From Notospermus geniculatus (lineage: Eukaryota > Nemertea > Pilidiophora > Heteronemertea > Lineidae), in contig NMRB01000045.1 of assembly GCA_002633025.1 (NCBI GenBank), forward strand, positions 243,921-307,920: a stretch of 64,000 nt of DNA, given 5' to 3'. The position numbers and the translations under genes were made by a program. The notes below the pieces were generated by a model, which was not told where the DNA came from, ran no database searches, and saw only the letters and a program-made list of their open reading frames with translations. Positions 33,111 through 45,103 of this stretch are shown piece after piece; the first letter of the stretch is position 1; the number at the start of each line of letters is the position of its first letter.

Positions 33111-33476
33111 AGCTAAGGTCAATTCCCTTAGAAAACACATGACTAGAAAACATGCAGACATGCCTCATGTTTCAATAACAAAAATGATGGAATTGACACT
33201 TCTCTGCTAGATTTCAATGACATGAATGAGTTCATGATGGCGTTCGTGAAGTAACGGCGCATGAATGTGTCATATGCATGAGATGTGCGTTCTCTCTTCC
33301 GGGCTTGTCTGCTATCTCAAAGCAGCTATCTTGCAGAAAGCAGAGCAATCCACTCTGAACTTTGGCTAGGTGATATCATACACAAAATATATCGCAAAAG
33401 CCGGGGACAATGCTGCCCCAAGGTACTGCACTCCTTCACTAAAATCCTCTTGCGTTCCGCCACCACAATTACTTAC

Positions 33477-33577
33477 TTGACTGTTGAGCCATCGGTCTCA
33501 TCTTGTTGTGTGACAATTAGTATGGTCGGTTCTTGGATCTCCGTCTTCACACCAATTTCTTCTGCTGGGGCACCAGC
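33477..33577 (-). CDS. Candidate internal exon, unknown gene
   Basis: It is bounded by TTTGTAG and a perfect GTAAGT donor. The 101 bases read AGAPAEEIGVKTEIQEPTIL then IVTQQDETDGSTVK. Acidic, no domain recognised. It lies upstream, on the same strand, of the GC-rich zinc-finger series, but linkage is unproven. Confidence 0.35.
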
Positions 33578-33915
33578 CTACAAATATGACGAATGATATT
33601 TTAGATAGAGTATATTATGTCTGACTATGTACTAATCTGATCTAGATTTACCTTCATGGGGAGAAACTGAACACTTGAAACCACTTCCCTAAGAGCAATG
33701 GTGCTGCCACAGGAACAGGCTAATATGGCTGATTCCAAGTCACGACGACGGATGCTGCACCACTTCAGTTAAATTAAAAAGTTGAGTAGAAAATGAATCT
33801 ATCCTGCCAAGTTATTTATTAACTATAACAGTCAAGATATAAAAATTCATCAACAACAACAACAACAATATATATGATATGAACCAAGTTTCAAGATGGT
33901 AGTCCTGCAAACATA

Positions 33916-34306
33916 CAGTAAAATCACCTTTTATTGGTGGTGTTCAGAATTTCTGTAGGCCCTGGTTTTGAAGGTATTTGAGGGCCAGAATGGGGGGATT
34001 ATGTGGTTAACTTTGATTAAATTGTGTGATCAGTGAAGCAGACACAAAACGGCTATGAGAGGTGTTGATTTCAAGGTCGGCATTTTTATTAGGTGCTCTT
34101 TAATGCCTATAGTATTCTTGTTTGTCAAATGTGTGCACTGTGATCATGGTGATCACATTTCAGTACCAACCACACTCCACGAACTTTCTTCACAGTTCAT
34201 GGTTCAGCAGTTCCAAAGAAGTACCACCCCCATTCTGGCCCTCAAATACCTTCAGAACCAGGACCTACAGAAATTCTGAGCACCACCAAAAAAGGTGATT
34301 TTACTG
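33916..34306. mobile_element. Mariner-type MITE with 80-bp inverted repeats
   Basis: The ends are CAGTAAAATCACCTTTTATT and AAGGTGATTTTACTG, flanked by TA on both sides (33914-33915 and 34307-34308). The arms continue through AGAATTTCTGTAGG(C/T)CCTG. A CAGT end with a TA target fits Tc1/mariner derivatives. No coding capacity. Confidence 0.8.
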
Positions 34307-34382
34307 TATTACAAGATGATAATGGAAGATGAATGCCACATCAGTGGTCATCGTGCTTGGCAAGGCCAAACGAAGAATCAAA

Positions 34383-34474
34383 TGGAGAAAATTTCCTTCT
34401 GATCAGTCAGTGGACTGACCTAGGACCTTGGAGAAAATTTCCTTCTGATCAGTCAGTGGACTGACCTAGGACCT
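34383..34474. repeat. 46-bp tandem duplication
   Basis: Two identical units begin TGGAGAAAATTTCCTTCTGA. A 17-bp unit GTATACGAACAGTTTCA is also doubled just downstream. Confidence 0.8.
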
Positions 34475-34877
34475 AGGGGTATACGAACAGTTTCAGTATA
34501 CGAACAGTTTCAGATAAGCAATGAAGGATAACAGGCAGGGATGACACCAACTTACATCATTTGTCTGCTATTACAGAATCCTGCAAAAGATCATTAACAT
34601 TAACAATAAAAGACCGTGTAAATGCAAATGTTCTACTAGTCATCTACTCTGTGAGGTCATTATTGAAAATGAACTTCATTGATAGCACTTGTGGTATTCA
34701 ATACATGTAATAACAGATGGGACACAAAACCCACCAATAAGAGCTGTTATTTTTAGTCAGTTTACCAATTGGAGTCACCACAGTCCAAAACAATGCCTAG
34801 CATACCCCAGTCCACTAGAACTTTGCTGTCAGTGTCATGACTAATGGATATCCTAGCTCGATAGAGGGCAGCGCACC

Positions 34878-35200
34878 GAAAGCTGGTCCCAATACAATGG
34901 ATGCCTTTTGTGTGAAACGGATCAGGACCGGGCTGTTAGTTTCATTTCAATAGTTTTAACCACTTGTGACACCTATTGACAAAGTTGGCCAGGGTGCCTA
35001 TTCCGTACACTTTGCTGCAGATCCAAAGTCCTACTGTTTCTTGCCACAATTATTGTCAATATACTTCACCCTCTGTGCCACGACAGCATGAACTGGGGAG
35101 GGAGAGTCTTTTGTGTGGGAGAGCTGCCGAAATGCTTCATCACGTGTCCTGAAAGAAATATTTTGAAATATAAGAACTTCAATATCCTCATAAGCAATTA
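34878..35200. repeat. ~310-bp dispersed repeat, copy 1
   Basis: It recurs in the same orientation at 44154-44458 with about 10% difference and small indels. On the minus strand it holds a good acceptor (TATTTCTTTCAG) followed by an open frame TRDEAFRQLSHTKDSPSP, so it may be an exon of a repeated gene or transposon. Confidence 0.75.
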
Positions 35201-36572
35201 AGAGCCAGAATCTGAGAAAGTGGCACTTTTTGGAACATTTTTGCGGTTGACCCTCCCCCCCCTAGAATTAATTGATGTTTGGTGTGTTGGGACATATATT
35301 TGTGAAAAGAAAAAATCCTAAATTTTAGCCCGATCGGCCCACAACTGTGGTCACAGCGCCACCTGCAAGTAGGCATAAAAAAGGCTAAAATTGAAAAAGA
35401 CAAGCATTTTTCAATTCATGATTATGAATTCTAGTTGCAGTGTACCCAACAAATATTCTAATTGGAACTTGTGTTGGATTACTATAGGTTCTTCTACAGT
35501 AATAGCGCCATCTACGGGCACTACCGCTGTATTAGACAACTGGGGTCTAATGCTGGTGAACACAATAAATGAAAATTCTGATTTCAGCCCTTTTTTATTA
35601 AAACACCATTCATATTCCAAAGCAAAGCCGCCAAAAGCTAAAAACAACAAAAGCCAAAAGGGATAATACATGTATGTTAACTTGAACATTCTTTCCTACA
35701 CTAATAAATAAGGACACCAAAACCTTCTTTGGCCATTCCTGAGATTTTTGAAAATTTGATAAGCGGCAGATTAAAAAACGCATCAGAAAGCCATTCTGTG
35801 GCACTTTTTAGATGGCTATTAAAAACACCAACAAGTAAAACAGATGAAACCTGTTGTGTTTGTAGTCATCACCATCAGGAGGAAAATGAAACACATTGGA
35901 ATTACTTACAACTTCCCGAAATCTGGTGATACGATTTAATAAAATTTCGCCACCAGGTGGCTCTCCGCCTCGTGTCAATTCTGAAGAACATTACTATGCC
36001 AAGGCAAAACTTTCTAGAATGTAATTTGCCTATATTTCACATTTGAAAAAGCTTTGTTTCGCATCGGAATTATGCTGGAGTTTTAAATCTGTCACTAGGG
36101 GGTGCTGTTGTACGCCGGATTGTGATAGCCTCAGAAAAACAGCCAAGATGACATTTTAAGAGAAATCCCATTTCAAGAGAAATTTCATGTTAGTAACAAG
36201 GTACGAACATCATTCATGTTCGTAACACGTTACGAACATAATAGCTGAGCGTCTGTGCATATTTGACAAGTAAGTCTCCACAACAGGGCTTTGGTCATCA
36301 TAGAACGCACTCAGCATTTCTTTCACAAATGCAGTGCAAAATGGTTTGACGAAGTCATGTTCAAATTTGGCTTTATTCATACCGTTATTGCCTAAGTAAG
36401 TAAGTTCCTGCACAAAGGGGTCAAAAAAGGACTTGAAATTCGGCTATGGCGCACACTGCCAGATGCCCCAGGTCAGCGTGTTAACCCTTGCAAATCCAAG
36501 GCGGGGGAGGTAACTCAGTAATCACGAAGACGATCGACCAAATGTTAGCGTGGGAGGAAGAATAGAGCTGAA
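35201..36572. other. No gene recognised
   Basis: Several short frames but no recognisable protein. A short palindrome with TACGAACAT lies near 36200-36240. Confidence 0.4.
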
Positions 36573-37021
36573 GAGATGGCTTGAGGTTACGTTTTGGATA
36601 ATTTCTTGATGTCTAGCACCATCTTTGATGTCTGTGACACAAACTGTACCGTGCTCTCTAACCACTCTGTATTCATCCACTGCTTGTCAAATAACCTGGT
36701 CTTGTCATGATATCCTTAATCTGGTTTTGAATGGGGAGGTTGCAAAATATGATTACTGTATTCCCTTAAGTTGATCAACTTCATTCCCCTCATATCTTAG
36801 AGTAGAACATTTCCACATCTAAAAACAGAAGTATCATAAGGGAACAATTCTCCACAACTACTGTTCGAACATACGTCATAGATCTTGATTAGTACCTCAC
36901 CAAGGAGATCTTACACTTGTTTGGATTTTGGAATCGTGTCTGTTTTTTGAAAACCGCACAAAAGAGGACACAGTCGCACGAAATCGTTTACTGAAGTTTA
37001 CTGGAGTCATGTGGTGTTTAA
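36573..37021. repeat. 449-bp direct repeat, copy 1
   Basis: Nearly identical to 37111-37559, with 89 unrelated bases between them. Both begin AGAGATGGCTTGAGGTTACG and end TCATGTGGTGTTTAA. They do not have LTR-type ends. Confidence 0.9.
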
Positions 37022-37110
37022 AGATAATGTATCACGACTTCATTGTTTACATTCAATGTTTGTAAACATGGATGTTTACATCATGTTATTTGGACTTTTT
37101 GGGACATGCA

Positions 37111-37559
37111 AGAGATGGCTTGAGGTTACGTTTTGGATAATTTCTTGATGTCTAGCACCATCTTTGATGTCTGTGACACAAACTGTACCGTGCTCTCTAA
37201 CCCCTCTGTATTCATCCACTGCTTGTCAAATACCTGGTCTTGTCATGATATCCTTAATCTGGTTTTGAATGGGGAGGTTGCAAAATATGATTTCTGTATT
37301 CCCTTAAGTTGATCAACTTCATTCCCCTCATATCTTAGAGTAGAACATTTCCACATCTAAAAACAGAAGTATCATAAGGGAACAATTCTCCACAACTACT
37401 GTTCGAACATACGTCATAGATCTTGATTAGCACCTCACCAAGGAGATCTTACACTTGTTTGGATTTTGGAATTGTGTCTGTTTTTTGAAAACCGCACAAA
37501 ATAGGACACAGTCGCACGAAATCGTTTACTGAAGTTTACTGGAGTCATGTGGTGTTTAA
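37111..37559. repeat. 449-bp direct repeat, copy 2
   Basis: See the copy at 36573-37021. Only a handful of substitutions separate the two, so the duplication is recent or an assembly effect. Confidence 0.9.
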
Positions 37560-38165
37560 TTTGCAGAGCACAGACTGCTGAAGTTTTTCCTCAATGGGAG
37601 ACAGAGAAGGCAACTGGGGTAACATCTGCATTCGGCATATGGACAATAATCTCCACTACCATGATCAGACATTTATGACTTGGGATCGTCATCAATACTG
37701 CATGCAGAATCGGCCTCATCCATGTCATCAGGAACATCACATTCATGACTATAATCAACATCGTCTCTTATTTCATCTCTTCCAATCTGGATGCTTTTGT
37801 TTTTAGAGCTCCTTTGCCTGTCCAGTTCATAGTTTTCTATGCAATTAACATGATTAAAGTCTCCACCTTGGACGTATTCTGTTGGAAGGTTTTGGGTGTT
37901 CTCTTTAGTCGATGGTTGTAGAAAGTATGGGGAAAGTGTTTTCAGATATTGTCGTCTCTTAGTTGCGGTGTGGGGAGTGTTAGGTGCATGACGTTTACAA
38001 TATTTAAGAATTTATCTTCAAGTTTGACGAGTACACTATAATGATCCTACCTTGTTTGTCTTTTTTTAAGTTAGTTACATTTAGACTTTCTATTATTATC
38101 ACTGCTACACCGCCTTGTCTGTGGTCAGCTTTGATTATTTTCAACAGACCAAGGACATTCGACAG

Positions 38166-38453
38166 GATGAAGACCAGTTACTCATTACTTACATGAAACC
38201 GTATAGGCCTGTCACCTCAGAAACTACTGCAAGATTGGGTAAAACAGGTGCTTACACTTGCTGGGATTGACACGGATAAATTTAAGGCCCACTCAACTCG
38301 CTCTGCGGCAACCAGCGCATTGCCTCAGCTGGCGTGCCAATTGACACTATTCTCAAGAAAGTTGGTTGGGCAAGTGAGAGAACTTTTGCAATGTTTTATA
38401 ATAGAGAGATTGAAAAGAATGACAGTGTCGCACAGGTGCTTTTGAAAGACTAG
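38166..38453 (+). pseudogene. Tyrosine recombinase C-terminal remnant
   Basis: The segment reads LAGIDTDKFKAHSTRSAATS, then after a frame change GVPIDTILKKVGWASERTFA, FYNREIEKND and a stop at 38453. The HSTR box carries the catalytic Arg, GWAS marks the third box and FYNRE the tyrosine. This order is typical of DIRS-type retrotransposons and Cryptons of marine animals. The break lies near 38330. Reverse transcriptase was not found nearby, so the parent element is undecided. Confidence 0.6.
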
Positions 38454-38754
38454 ATTTTTATAGACTTTTATAGAAATATTGCTTAGTTTATAGCCTTCAT
38501 TGCTTGATGTGGTGTTTACAAAGTGTAGTCTTACTATATATCTATATCACGGTTCTGAGAATTAGGAAATAGTGTTTGATTATGTTACTGGGCTATGGAC
38601 GATACAGATACAGGTGCTGAACGTCCTGGGAATAAATATATCTGTGTGTAAAAGTATTTTGGTCATAAACTGTTTCTTTGGTGGTTCAAACACGATTCGT
38701 TCAAATCTCATGGGATTCTGGAATGACCTTGATTATGATTGATGGGTTAGATAG

Positions 38755-39065
38755 AATTGAAAAATTAAACGAGACTTACCTGTAAGTTGAAGTTTGATTG
38801 AGATTCTATCGAATCCTCAATCGGGAATGGAGGTATCACATGCCCTCCCTTCAAGGTTGTGTCTTGTAGTTTCATTGCAAGTTGTTGTTTTTGGTTTTTT
38901 GTTCCCACCCTTCTTCTTTCTGATTCGTGTCTTCACTCCTGTTCAATTATGCCGGAGACAGCTAGGCCACGCTATCTCATGTGATTTCTCCATTCCCGAT
39001 TGAGGATTCGATAGAATCTCAATCAAACTTCAACTTACAGGTAAGTCTCGTTCAATTTTTCAATT
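38755..39065. mobile_element. Inverted-repeat element with ~85-bp arms
   Basis: The arms begin AATTGAAAAATTAAACGAGA and pair almost perfectly through CTATCGAATCCTCAATCGGG. The ~140-bp centre is unrelated. Each arm includes the palindromic ACTTACCTGTAAGT. It lies 300 bases after the tyrosine-recombinase remnant, so it might be an inverted terminal repeat of that element. Confidence 0.75.
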
Positions 39066-39365
39066 CTTTGCCAAGAATTCCTCCCAAACCTGACGTGCAC
39101 GCACTCCCATGCTGTTGCACAGATCGCACGTGTCGTGGGATGCTTGGCGTACCTACATCGCATGCACACATCGTGTTTGTCATCAGGGTACAAATGGTGG
39201 GTCTTACACTGGCTACAAACGATGAGCTATGGGCTACTGGAGGCCGACCGATCAGGCGAATTCGCTGACATAATCTGAAGTTAAACAGGCACAAAAACAC
39301 TTGCGCCTGCTTGCAGAGGTCACTGCATTGGCGTTGATTTCCTTCGTGTCTTGATCTTTTCCCAC

Positions 39366-40022
39366 CTATCCGAGAGAGAAGTTCAAATATCCTTCTCTTC
39401 TTGTTTTGGATTTACACTCCTGGGTGGAGGTGGAAGTGGAAGGTAGCAAAGGGTCGGCGGGATCTGAGCCTGCAACTTCCTCACTCTCCGCGGTTGCCCG
39501 ACAGAATGCTCTTAGAGTATAGATGTCCCCAAGTGCTATTAGCCCCATGTCTTTCAGCTTTTCATCGTTTAGAAGTAGCAGCACCTCTCCATCAACCTAT
39601 CGATGAAATGAAATAAATCGGCGATAGAATGATTTTAAAAGAATGTCTCTCAAGAGGTCTTCGCAGAACAAAAATAATGTACGTACCGGATGAAGTGATG
39701 GTGATTGGAACAGCCTTGCTTATTAAAAGCGTTCATTAATAGGGAACCTGTGGCCGAAAACGAAAGAAAATTTTCCTGTTCCAATGCTGGCAGAAGAGCG
39801 TGTTACGTAGATTTCAGCTTATGTTCTTACCTTATTCACTTCAAAGGCAGAAATAACTTCTGGACTAACATTCCTTGAGCGCAGAAAATTGCATATCTGA
39901 AATTAACAGGAATCTAATTAGCTGCCTGCTGTTAGTTACGTCAAGTAAAATTAAATGAAATGGTCCATGCACCATGTGCTCACCTGTTGGGCGTAATAGT
40001 GTTGTGACAGATGAAGGTACAT
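39366..40022 (-). CDS. SAM-like domain protein, first three exons
   Basis: Exons 39984-40022, 39831-39896 and 39366-39596 join in frame with consensus sites. The product starts MYLHLSQHYYAQQ, then ICNFLRSRNVSPEVISAFEV, then VDGEVLLLLNDEKLKDMGLI and ALGDIYTLRAFCRA. The five-helix pattern with (V/I)DG..LL.L.DE.L..MG....GD fits a SAM (sterile alpha motif) interaction domain at residues ~10-65. A Ser/Thr/Pro-rich tail follows and a stop occurs at 39366. SAM-like starts of this type head many uncharacterised multi-domain proteins in fish and marine invertebrates. The short length (~113 residues) suggests either a stand-alone SAM protein or a gene cut off by the inverted-repeat element at 38755-39065. 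Confidence 0.55.
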
Positions 40023-40027
40023 GCAGT

Positions 40028-40690
40028 TATGAGCAATCTGGTTCAAGTCATTCCCGAGTTACAGGATTTTTATATTTTGGGTTATGCCACCTGGCGGCCA
40101 TATTGGATGTCCAATCGGGCCAAAACTTCACATGCACATAAATGTAATCTAGAGGGAGCCATAATAGCAAATTTGAGCACTCTTGGTCAAGCCGTTCCTG
40201 AGTTATAGCACTTAGTTGATTTTCAGGTTACGCCACCTGCTGGCCATACCGGAAGTCCAATTGCACCGAAACTCGGCATTCTCAAAGGTACCCCTCGAAT
40301 ACACATTTATGCAAGATATGAACTTGCTCACTGAAATGGCGAACTGTGGCAGGTTCGTTACTTTTGTACATCTTGGACCTCTGTGACCTTGAAAAGTAGG
40401 CCGAATTAAAAACCCGTTACATATGTTATGTATCCTCATTAGATACACCTATGATAAAAATTTGGAGATGATCTACTCGTTAGTTCAGGAGTTATTGCAC
40501 TTTCTGTGTTTTTGGTTTTGGCCATCTGGTCGCCTAGCCTAGAATCGAATCGTACCGAAACTTGGTGTCATACGTCATCTGACTGACCTAGGGGTATATA
40601 TGTACCAAGTTTCAGATCAATAGCCCAACGGTTACGAAACGTGCCTGCTAACGGACGACGGACAACGCATGACGATAAAAGCTCACAGGT
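40028..40690. repeat. Degenerate repeats ending in an AGCTCAC palindrome
   Basis: Diverged units share GAGTTA(C/T)AG/GAGTTATAG, a CCACCTG(C/G) core, CGGCCAT/TGGCCAT and CCGAAACT. The block closes with GACGGACAACGCATGACGAT and AGCTCACAGGTGAGCT. It resembles the ends of repeats common in marine invertebrates. No coding content. Confidence 0.5.
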
Positions 40691-41303
40691 GAGCTAAATG
40701 AGATAAACTTCACGCGGCAATGTCAACCTCCACAAACACTTTAGTTATTTATAATCAACAGAACTAACGGCAGCTGGGTTTATTTCACACCGCTTACACT
40801 CGCCAGGCCTGTCGCGTGACCCGGTCGCGGGGTTGAAAATAGAAAACCTCGGGATCATTCATGATGACCCTTAAGCAAATTCCTTGCGTTCGGTGACCTC
40901 GGCATCTTGCAAAAGAAATCCCCCAATCTCGAATGGCAATACATTTTGGTCATGTCATCAGCGCAGTGGATATTGAGAGATAACACAAGGGAATGTCATG
41001 CACATCCGATTGTGCAGGCTACATCGCTGCCATACACAGACTATTGAGATAGGTCTCAACACATGTCACTAGCTATAAACAAACAACTTATGAACGTACT
41101 TCCACCCGGCATCAGTCTATGCAATGCAAGACTCTGACAAGAATTGTCGATCGATCTAAGTTTAGGCCTACACATAGTCCTACCTCTTCCAAAGTCTTCA
41201 TCTTACATTCGTCACGTCACGTCCTTCCAGTGCCTACACCGAGATTTTACTAAAACAATAATGAGGTCCGAAAACGAGGCTATTATATCACGTGATTTTC
41301 CAC

Positions 41304-41940
41304 CCGGGTGAGAATGTTTTCCACTCAGGTGGAAATGTTTTACACCCGGGTGAGAATGTTTTCCACCCGGGTGGAAATGATTTTCCACCCGGTTGGAAAT
41401 GTTTTCCATCTGGGTGGAAATGTTTTACACTCGGGTGAGAATGTTTTACCCCCGGGTGGAAATGTTTTACACCCGGGTGGAAATGTTTTACACCCAGGTG
41501 AGAATGTTTTACACCCGGGTGGAAATGTTTTACACCCGGGTGAGAATGTTTTCCACCCGGGTGGAAATGTTTTCCACCCGGTTGGAAATGTTTTCCATCC
41601 GGGTGGAAATGTTTTACACCCGGGTGAGAATGTTTTACCCCGGGTGGAAATGTTTTACACCCGGGTGGAAATGTTTTACACCCAGGTGGAAATGTTTTAC
41701 ACCCGGGTGAGAATGTTTTACACCCGGGTGGAAATGTTTTCCACCCGGGTGAGAATGTTTTACACCCGGGTGAGAATGTTTTACAGGAAATGTTTTACAC
41801 CCAGGTGAGAATGTTTTACACCCGGGTGGAAATGTTTTCCACCCGGGTGAGAATGTTTTACACCCGGGTGGGAATGTTTTACAGCCGGGTGAGAATGTTT
41901 TACACCCGGGTGGAAATGTTTTCCACCTGGGTGGAAATTA
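41304..41940. repeat. 21-bp minisatellite, ~30 copies
   Basis: Units alternate GTGGAAATGTTTTACACCCG and GTGAGAATGTTTTACACCCG forms, each with a CCCGGG or CCAGG core. The period is 21 bp, seven codons, so several frames on both strands stay open without being genes. There are slight irregularities near 41785, where one unit is shortened. Confidence 0.95.
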
Positions 41941-42516
41941 TAGAAAAAAATGCAATAATGTTTAGAATTTGTAGTGCGGATAAAAATATATACATGGCAT
42001 GTTTGGGCCACCGTAGTGGCCGTAGTATCTAATATTGATGATTTGCAAGCCAAGTTTGTCTGCTCCTTGAGGAATACCTCACCCCCAAGTTCTTGTGGCT
42101 CATCGAAATGCCCCAGAGTTTGCTACCGGTGGTTGTAATGCTCAATAGCAGATTTCAACGAGGGAATCCTGACATGGAACATCCTCAGTGGCTTCTGACT
42201 CCTTTGATTTTTGGAACTTTTCAGCGCCAACAAGAACTGGAAGATTAATACACGTATTCCTCGTCTCAATTTCCGCCCGGATGTCCCTTTCAGATGCCAA
42301 AGGCATGAAAGGGGCATATCATTGTTTGGAATGAAATGTAATTAATAGGCAAAGAAAGGTAAAAGTCAAATTTTAAATCTTTACCTACCATACCAAGAAC
42401 ATCCGGCACTTTGCGAGAAGGTGCCACAACCTGGAGGTGAGTATTGGCCCTTTTGGGCCACCTTCGTCAGCACCGACATCATATCGATGTTCTTCGATTT
42501 CCTAACGTCGTCTACA

Positions 42517-42783
42517 TCAGCCAGCGGCTCCCCACTCGTAAATCGTTTCAGGAATCCCGTGGTGAGGAATGTACCACTCATGACCAGGCTCGGCTTCAAC
42601 CTCCTCAGGCTTCACTTTCACGGCATGGCCCTTGTCGAATAGCTTTGCCACGAACTCACAGTACTCGTCCTTATTCATTTTCCTACGAAGCATCCTCAAT
42701 CTCTCGACAGCCTGCTCCTTATGGGGCAACATTGGTTCCTTTCTTTTAAATGGTAAATCCATTACATAATGACCTTCAACCAA
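42517..42783 (-). pseudogene. BEL/Pao polyprotein fragment
   Basis: The frame reads GHYVMDLPFKRKEPMLPHKE, then ERLRMLRRKMNKDEYCEFVA and EWYIPHHGI before it loses similarity. The GHY...LPF opening and (W)YIPHHG motif mark the region just ahead of the reverse transcriptase core of BEL/Pao retrotransposons. Catalytic parts, LTRs and the rest of the element are missing. Confidence 0.65.
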
Positions 42784-43222
42784 CTACAATTAACTCTGGC
42801 TCACTGTTTCATTGAACAGCTTATCTTAGCTAGAAGGTTTAAAACATTAGGCCTACCGTGATTTCAAAAGCCCCACCCACGATTGTTTATTGCAAAGGGG
42901 AACCTCCGACTCGTAAGGAATCTCTCCCAGGTATGCTTAACATTTTGATGTGAGTTTCAGATAATTAAGGGTAAATTTTAAACGGACAATCATTCACAAA
43001 TGCACCATAGAATCCAGGTTGTTTTGACCATCCAATACAGCGGAACTACCATGGGAATGAAGTTGATGGTGCAGGCCAACTGTAAGATAATTCCACTGTA
43101 ACTGAAATGACAGAAATAATCAATAAGAAATTCTTTTTTCTATTAGGCCTTTAGAAGTTGGAAAGCAAGGAAGGACCATATATGCCATGATTGAAAGTAT
43201 TGTTGATGATGACATTACGTAC

Positions 43223-43705
43223 CTGTCATTTTCTGAGCCCTCCCTCAACAATGCGGTCAACAACTGTTCAATATTCGGCCTGTCTTCGAATTTGGCGCAT
43301 TTTCTGCATACAGAAAGCAAGCCTTTCCATTTACTGACATGCAGCTTTCTGTATTTAATCCCGTGACTAGGCAGATTCCTCCTCTTCATCAGGGTTTTCA
43401 GCTGTACGTCATACGGCCCATTTCCTGTTACAATTTCCCTTGGATAAGGATGCTTAGCATCTGGGTTTAGCAGCATGAATATAATCATTGCAAATGACCA
43501 TATGTCAGCACCTTTTAGTTCGTCGATTGTCATGGTTTGCCGATTGTCACTCAGATGCAGCTCAGGGGCCATATATACCGGCGAACCTCGATTGAGGTTT
43601 CTGGTCCTTGTGTTGACGAGACTTCGGGTTTGAATTAGGGTTGTCCGGCCCTCTCCCAAGTCAGTCAATTTGGCCACTACTGGTTGACTAACCCATAACT
43701 CAAGG
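43223..43705 (-). CDS. Protein kinase C-lobe exon
   Basis: The frame has VAKLTDLGEGR (a DFG-equivalent DLG), RGSPVYMAPELHL (activation-loop end and APE motif), GADIWSFAMIIFMLLNPDAK (subdomain IX Asp) and CRKCAKFEDRPNIEQLLTAL (the Arg of subdomain XI). It ends at a GTACGT donor at 43222. The HRD and Lys-containing N-lobe are not in this exon, and no upstream exon was found with confidence. Nearby frames do not extend it. It could be a single-copy gene or one of the many dispersed kinase-like genes of marine invertebrates. Confidence 0.6.
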
Positions 43706-44153
43706 CGGGGGGCTACCTATGCCGACTTTATTGACGCTCATTGAAAACAAACGTCCTAACATATTCATGACAAAACGTAACTAATTGATGTCAACAAAAT
43801 GTTTTAGCTACAACCTTTATGCTCCCGTTCTGTGAAAGAATTGTTCATTTTTACCATGGAGTCAAACGCTGGCAAGTTACTTCTTAGATTTGCACTATCC
43901 GCGCTCTTTGAGTAAACTCTGTCCGGCCATTTGTGACCAAAGCACCAGTGGCAGAGCTGAACAATACCCGCAGTGGACACAAAAGAGTTAGGGTCGGCAC
44001 GTACACTGAAGATTGGTTTTCGATAACAGTATATTAGGGTGATCGGATTTAATCTGAATGTGAATGACTGGTCGTTTGACCAGCGCACAAAGGCCAGTTC
44101 CGTGGATTGCCACTAGGGAATGAGCTCAGCTATAGGTAGCCCTCCGCCTTAAC

Positions 44154-44458
44154 GAAAGCTGGTCCCAATACAATGGATGCCTTTTGTGTGAAACTGATCA
44201 GGACCGGGCTGTCAGTTTCATTTCAATAGTTTTAACTGACACCTATTGACAAAGTATTGCCTACACTTTGCTGCAGATCCAAAGTCCTACTGTTTTTTTT
44301 GCCAAACTTATTGTCAATATACTTCACCCTCTGTGCCGTGACAGCATGAACTGGGGAGGGAGAGACTTTTGTGTGGAAGAGCTGCCGAAATGCTTCATCA
44401 CGTGTCATGAAAGAAATGTTTTAAAATACAAGAACTTCAATATCCTCATAAGCAATTA
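44154..44458. repeat. ~310-bp dispersed repeat, copy 2
   Basis: Same sequence and orientation as 34878-35200, with a few deletions. Confidence 0.75.
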
Positions 44459-45103
44459 ATGATATGTTATGTTATGTTGGACTTTTGGGACATGCGAACC
44501 CACGAAATTGAAAACTTTCGGTACGGTACCAGAAGAATTTATAGAGGGGCATGCCACCAACAAGTTACTCATAAGACAAAGAAAGACTGGACCCAAACAA
44601 ACAAAATGTAAATAAACAATTATTTCGTGGCCCGCGAAAATATCCTTGATACATGATCTACATGAAGTGATTTAAGTGAGTCACATGTAGCAGTATTTGG
44701 CTGTACTTCAAATTTTACTTAAGGTACGAGATTGCAAGATAAATGCTTGCTCACAGTAGGGCCTACATGTAATTCTACGTGTACCGAAGACTAAAAATGA
44801 AGTTTATAAGTATCCACAGTTATACTTCGCAAACAGGTACCATTTCTTATTGCGGTCTTCACCAAGAACTGAATCCAATGCCTGTCTGTAACTTCTTAAT
44901 TGCTAATAAACTAAAAGGGTGCTCCTGGGGGAAACGGGAAAAAATATGTACTTGCAAATTGCAGTGATTGTTTGTTGTACTGTTCACAATTATCCCTAGC
45001 ATTGCCAGTTAAAACATTTAACTTTATCCATTTCTCAACTACTACAAATGAGATTCCTCAATTCACGAAAACGAACAGCCACTTGATACTCACACTTGGA
45101 AAT

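Noticed and set aside
36573-37559. LTRs of the tyrosine-recombinase element
   Set aside because: The copies are only 89 bp apart and lie outside any coding interior; DIRS-type elements do not use such LTRs.
38755-39065. U1 snRNA-related sequence (ACTTACCTG)
   Set aside because: Only the 9-base motif matches; the rest has no U1 similarity and is explained by an inverted repeat.
41212-42053. Long repetitive reading frames on both strands
   Set aside because: They are by-products of the 21-bp minisatellite, whose period is a multiple of three.
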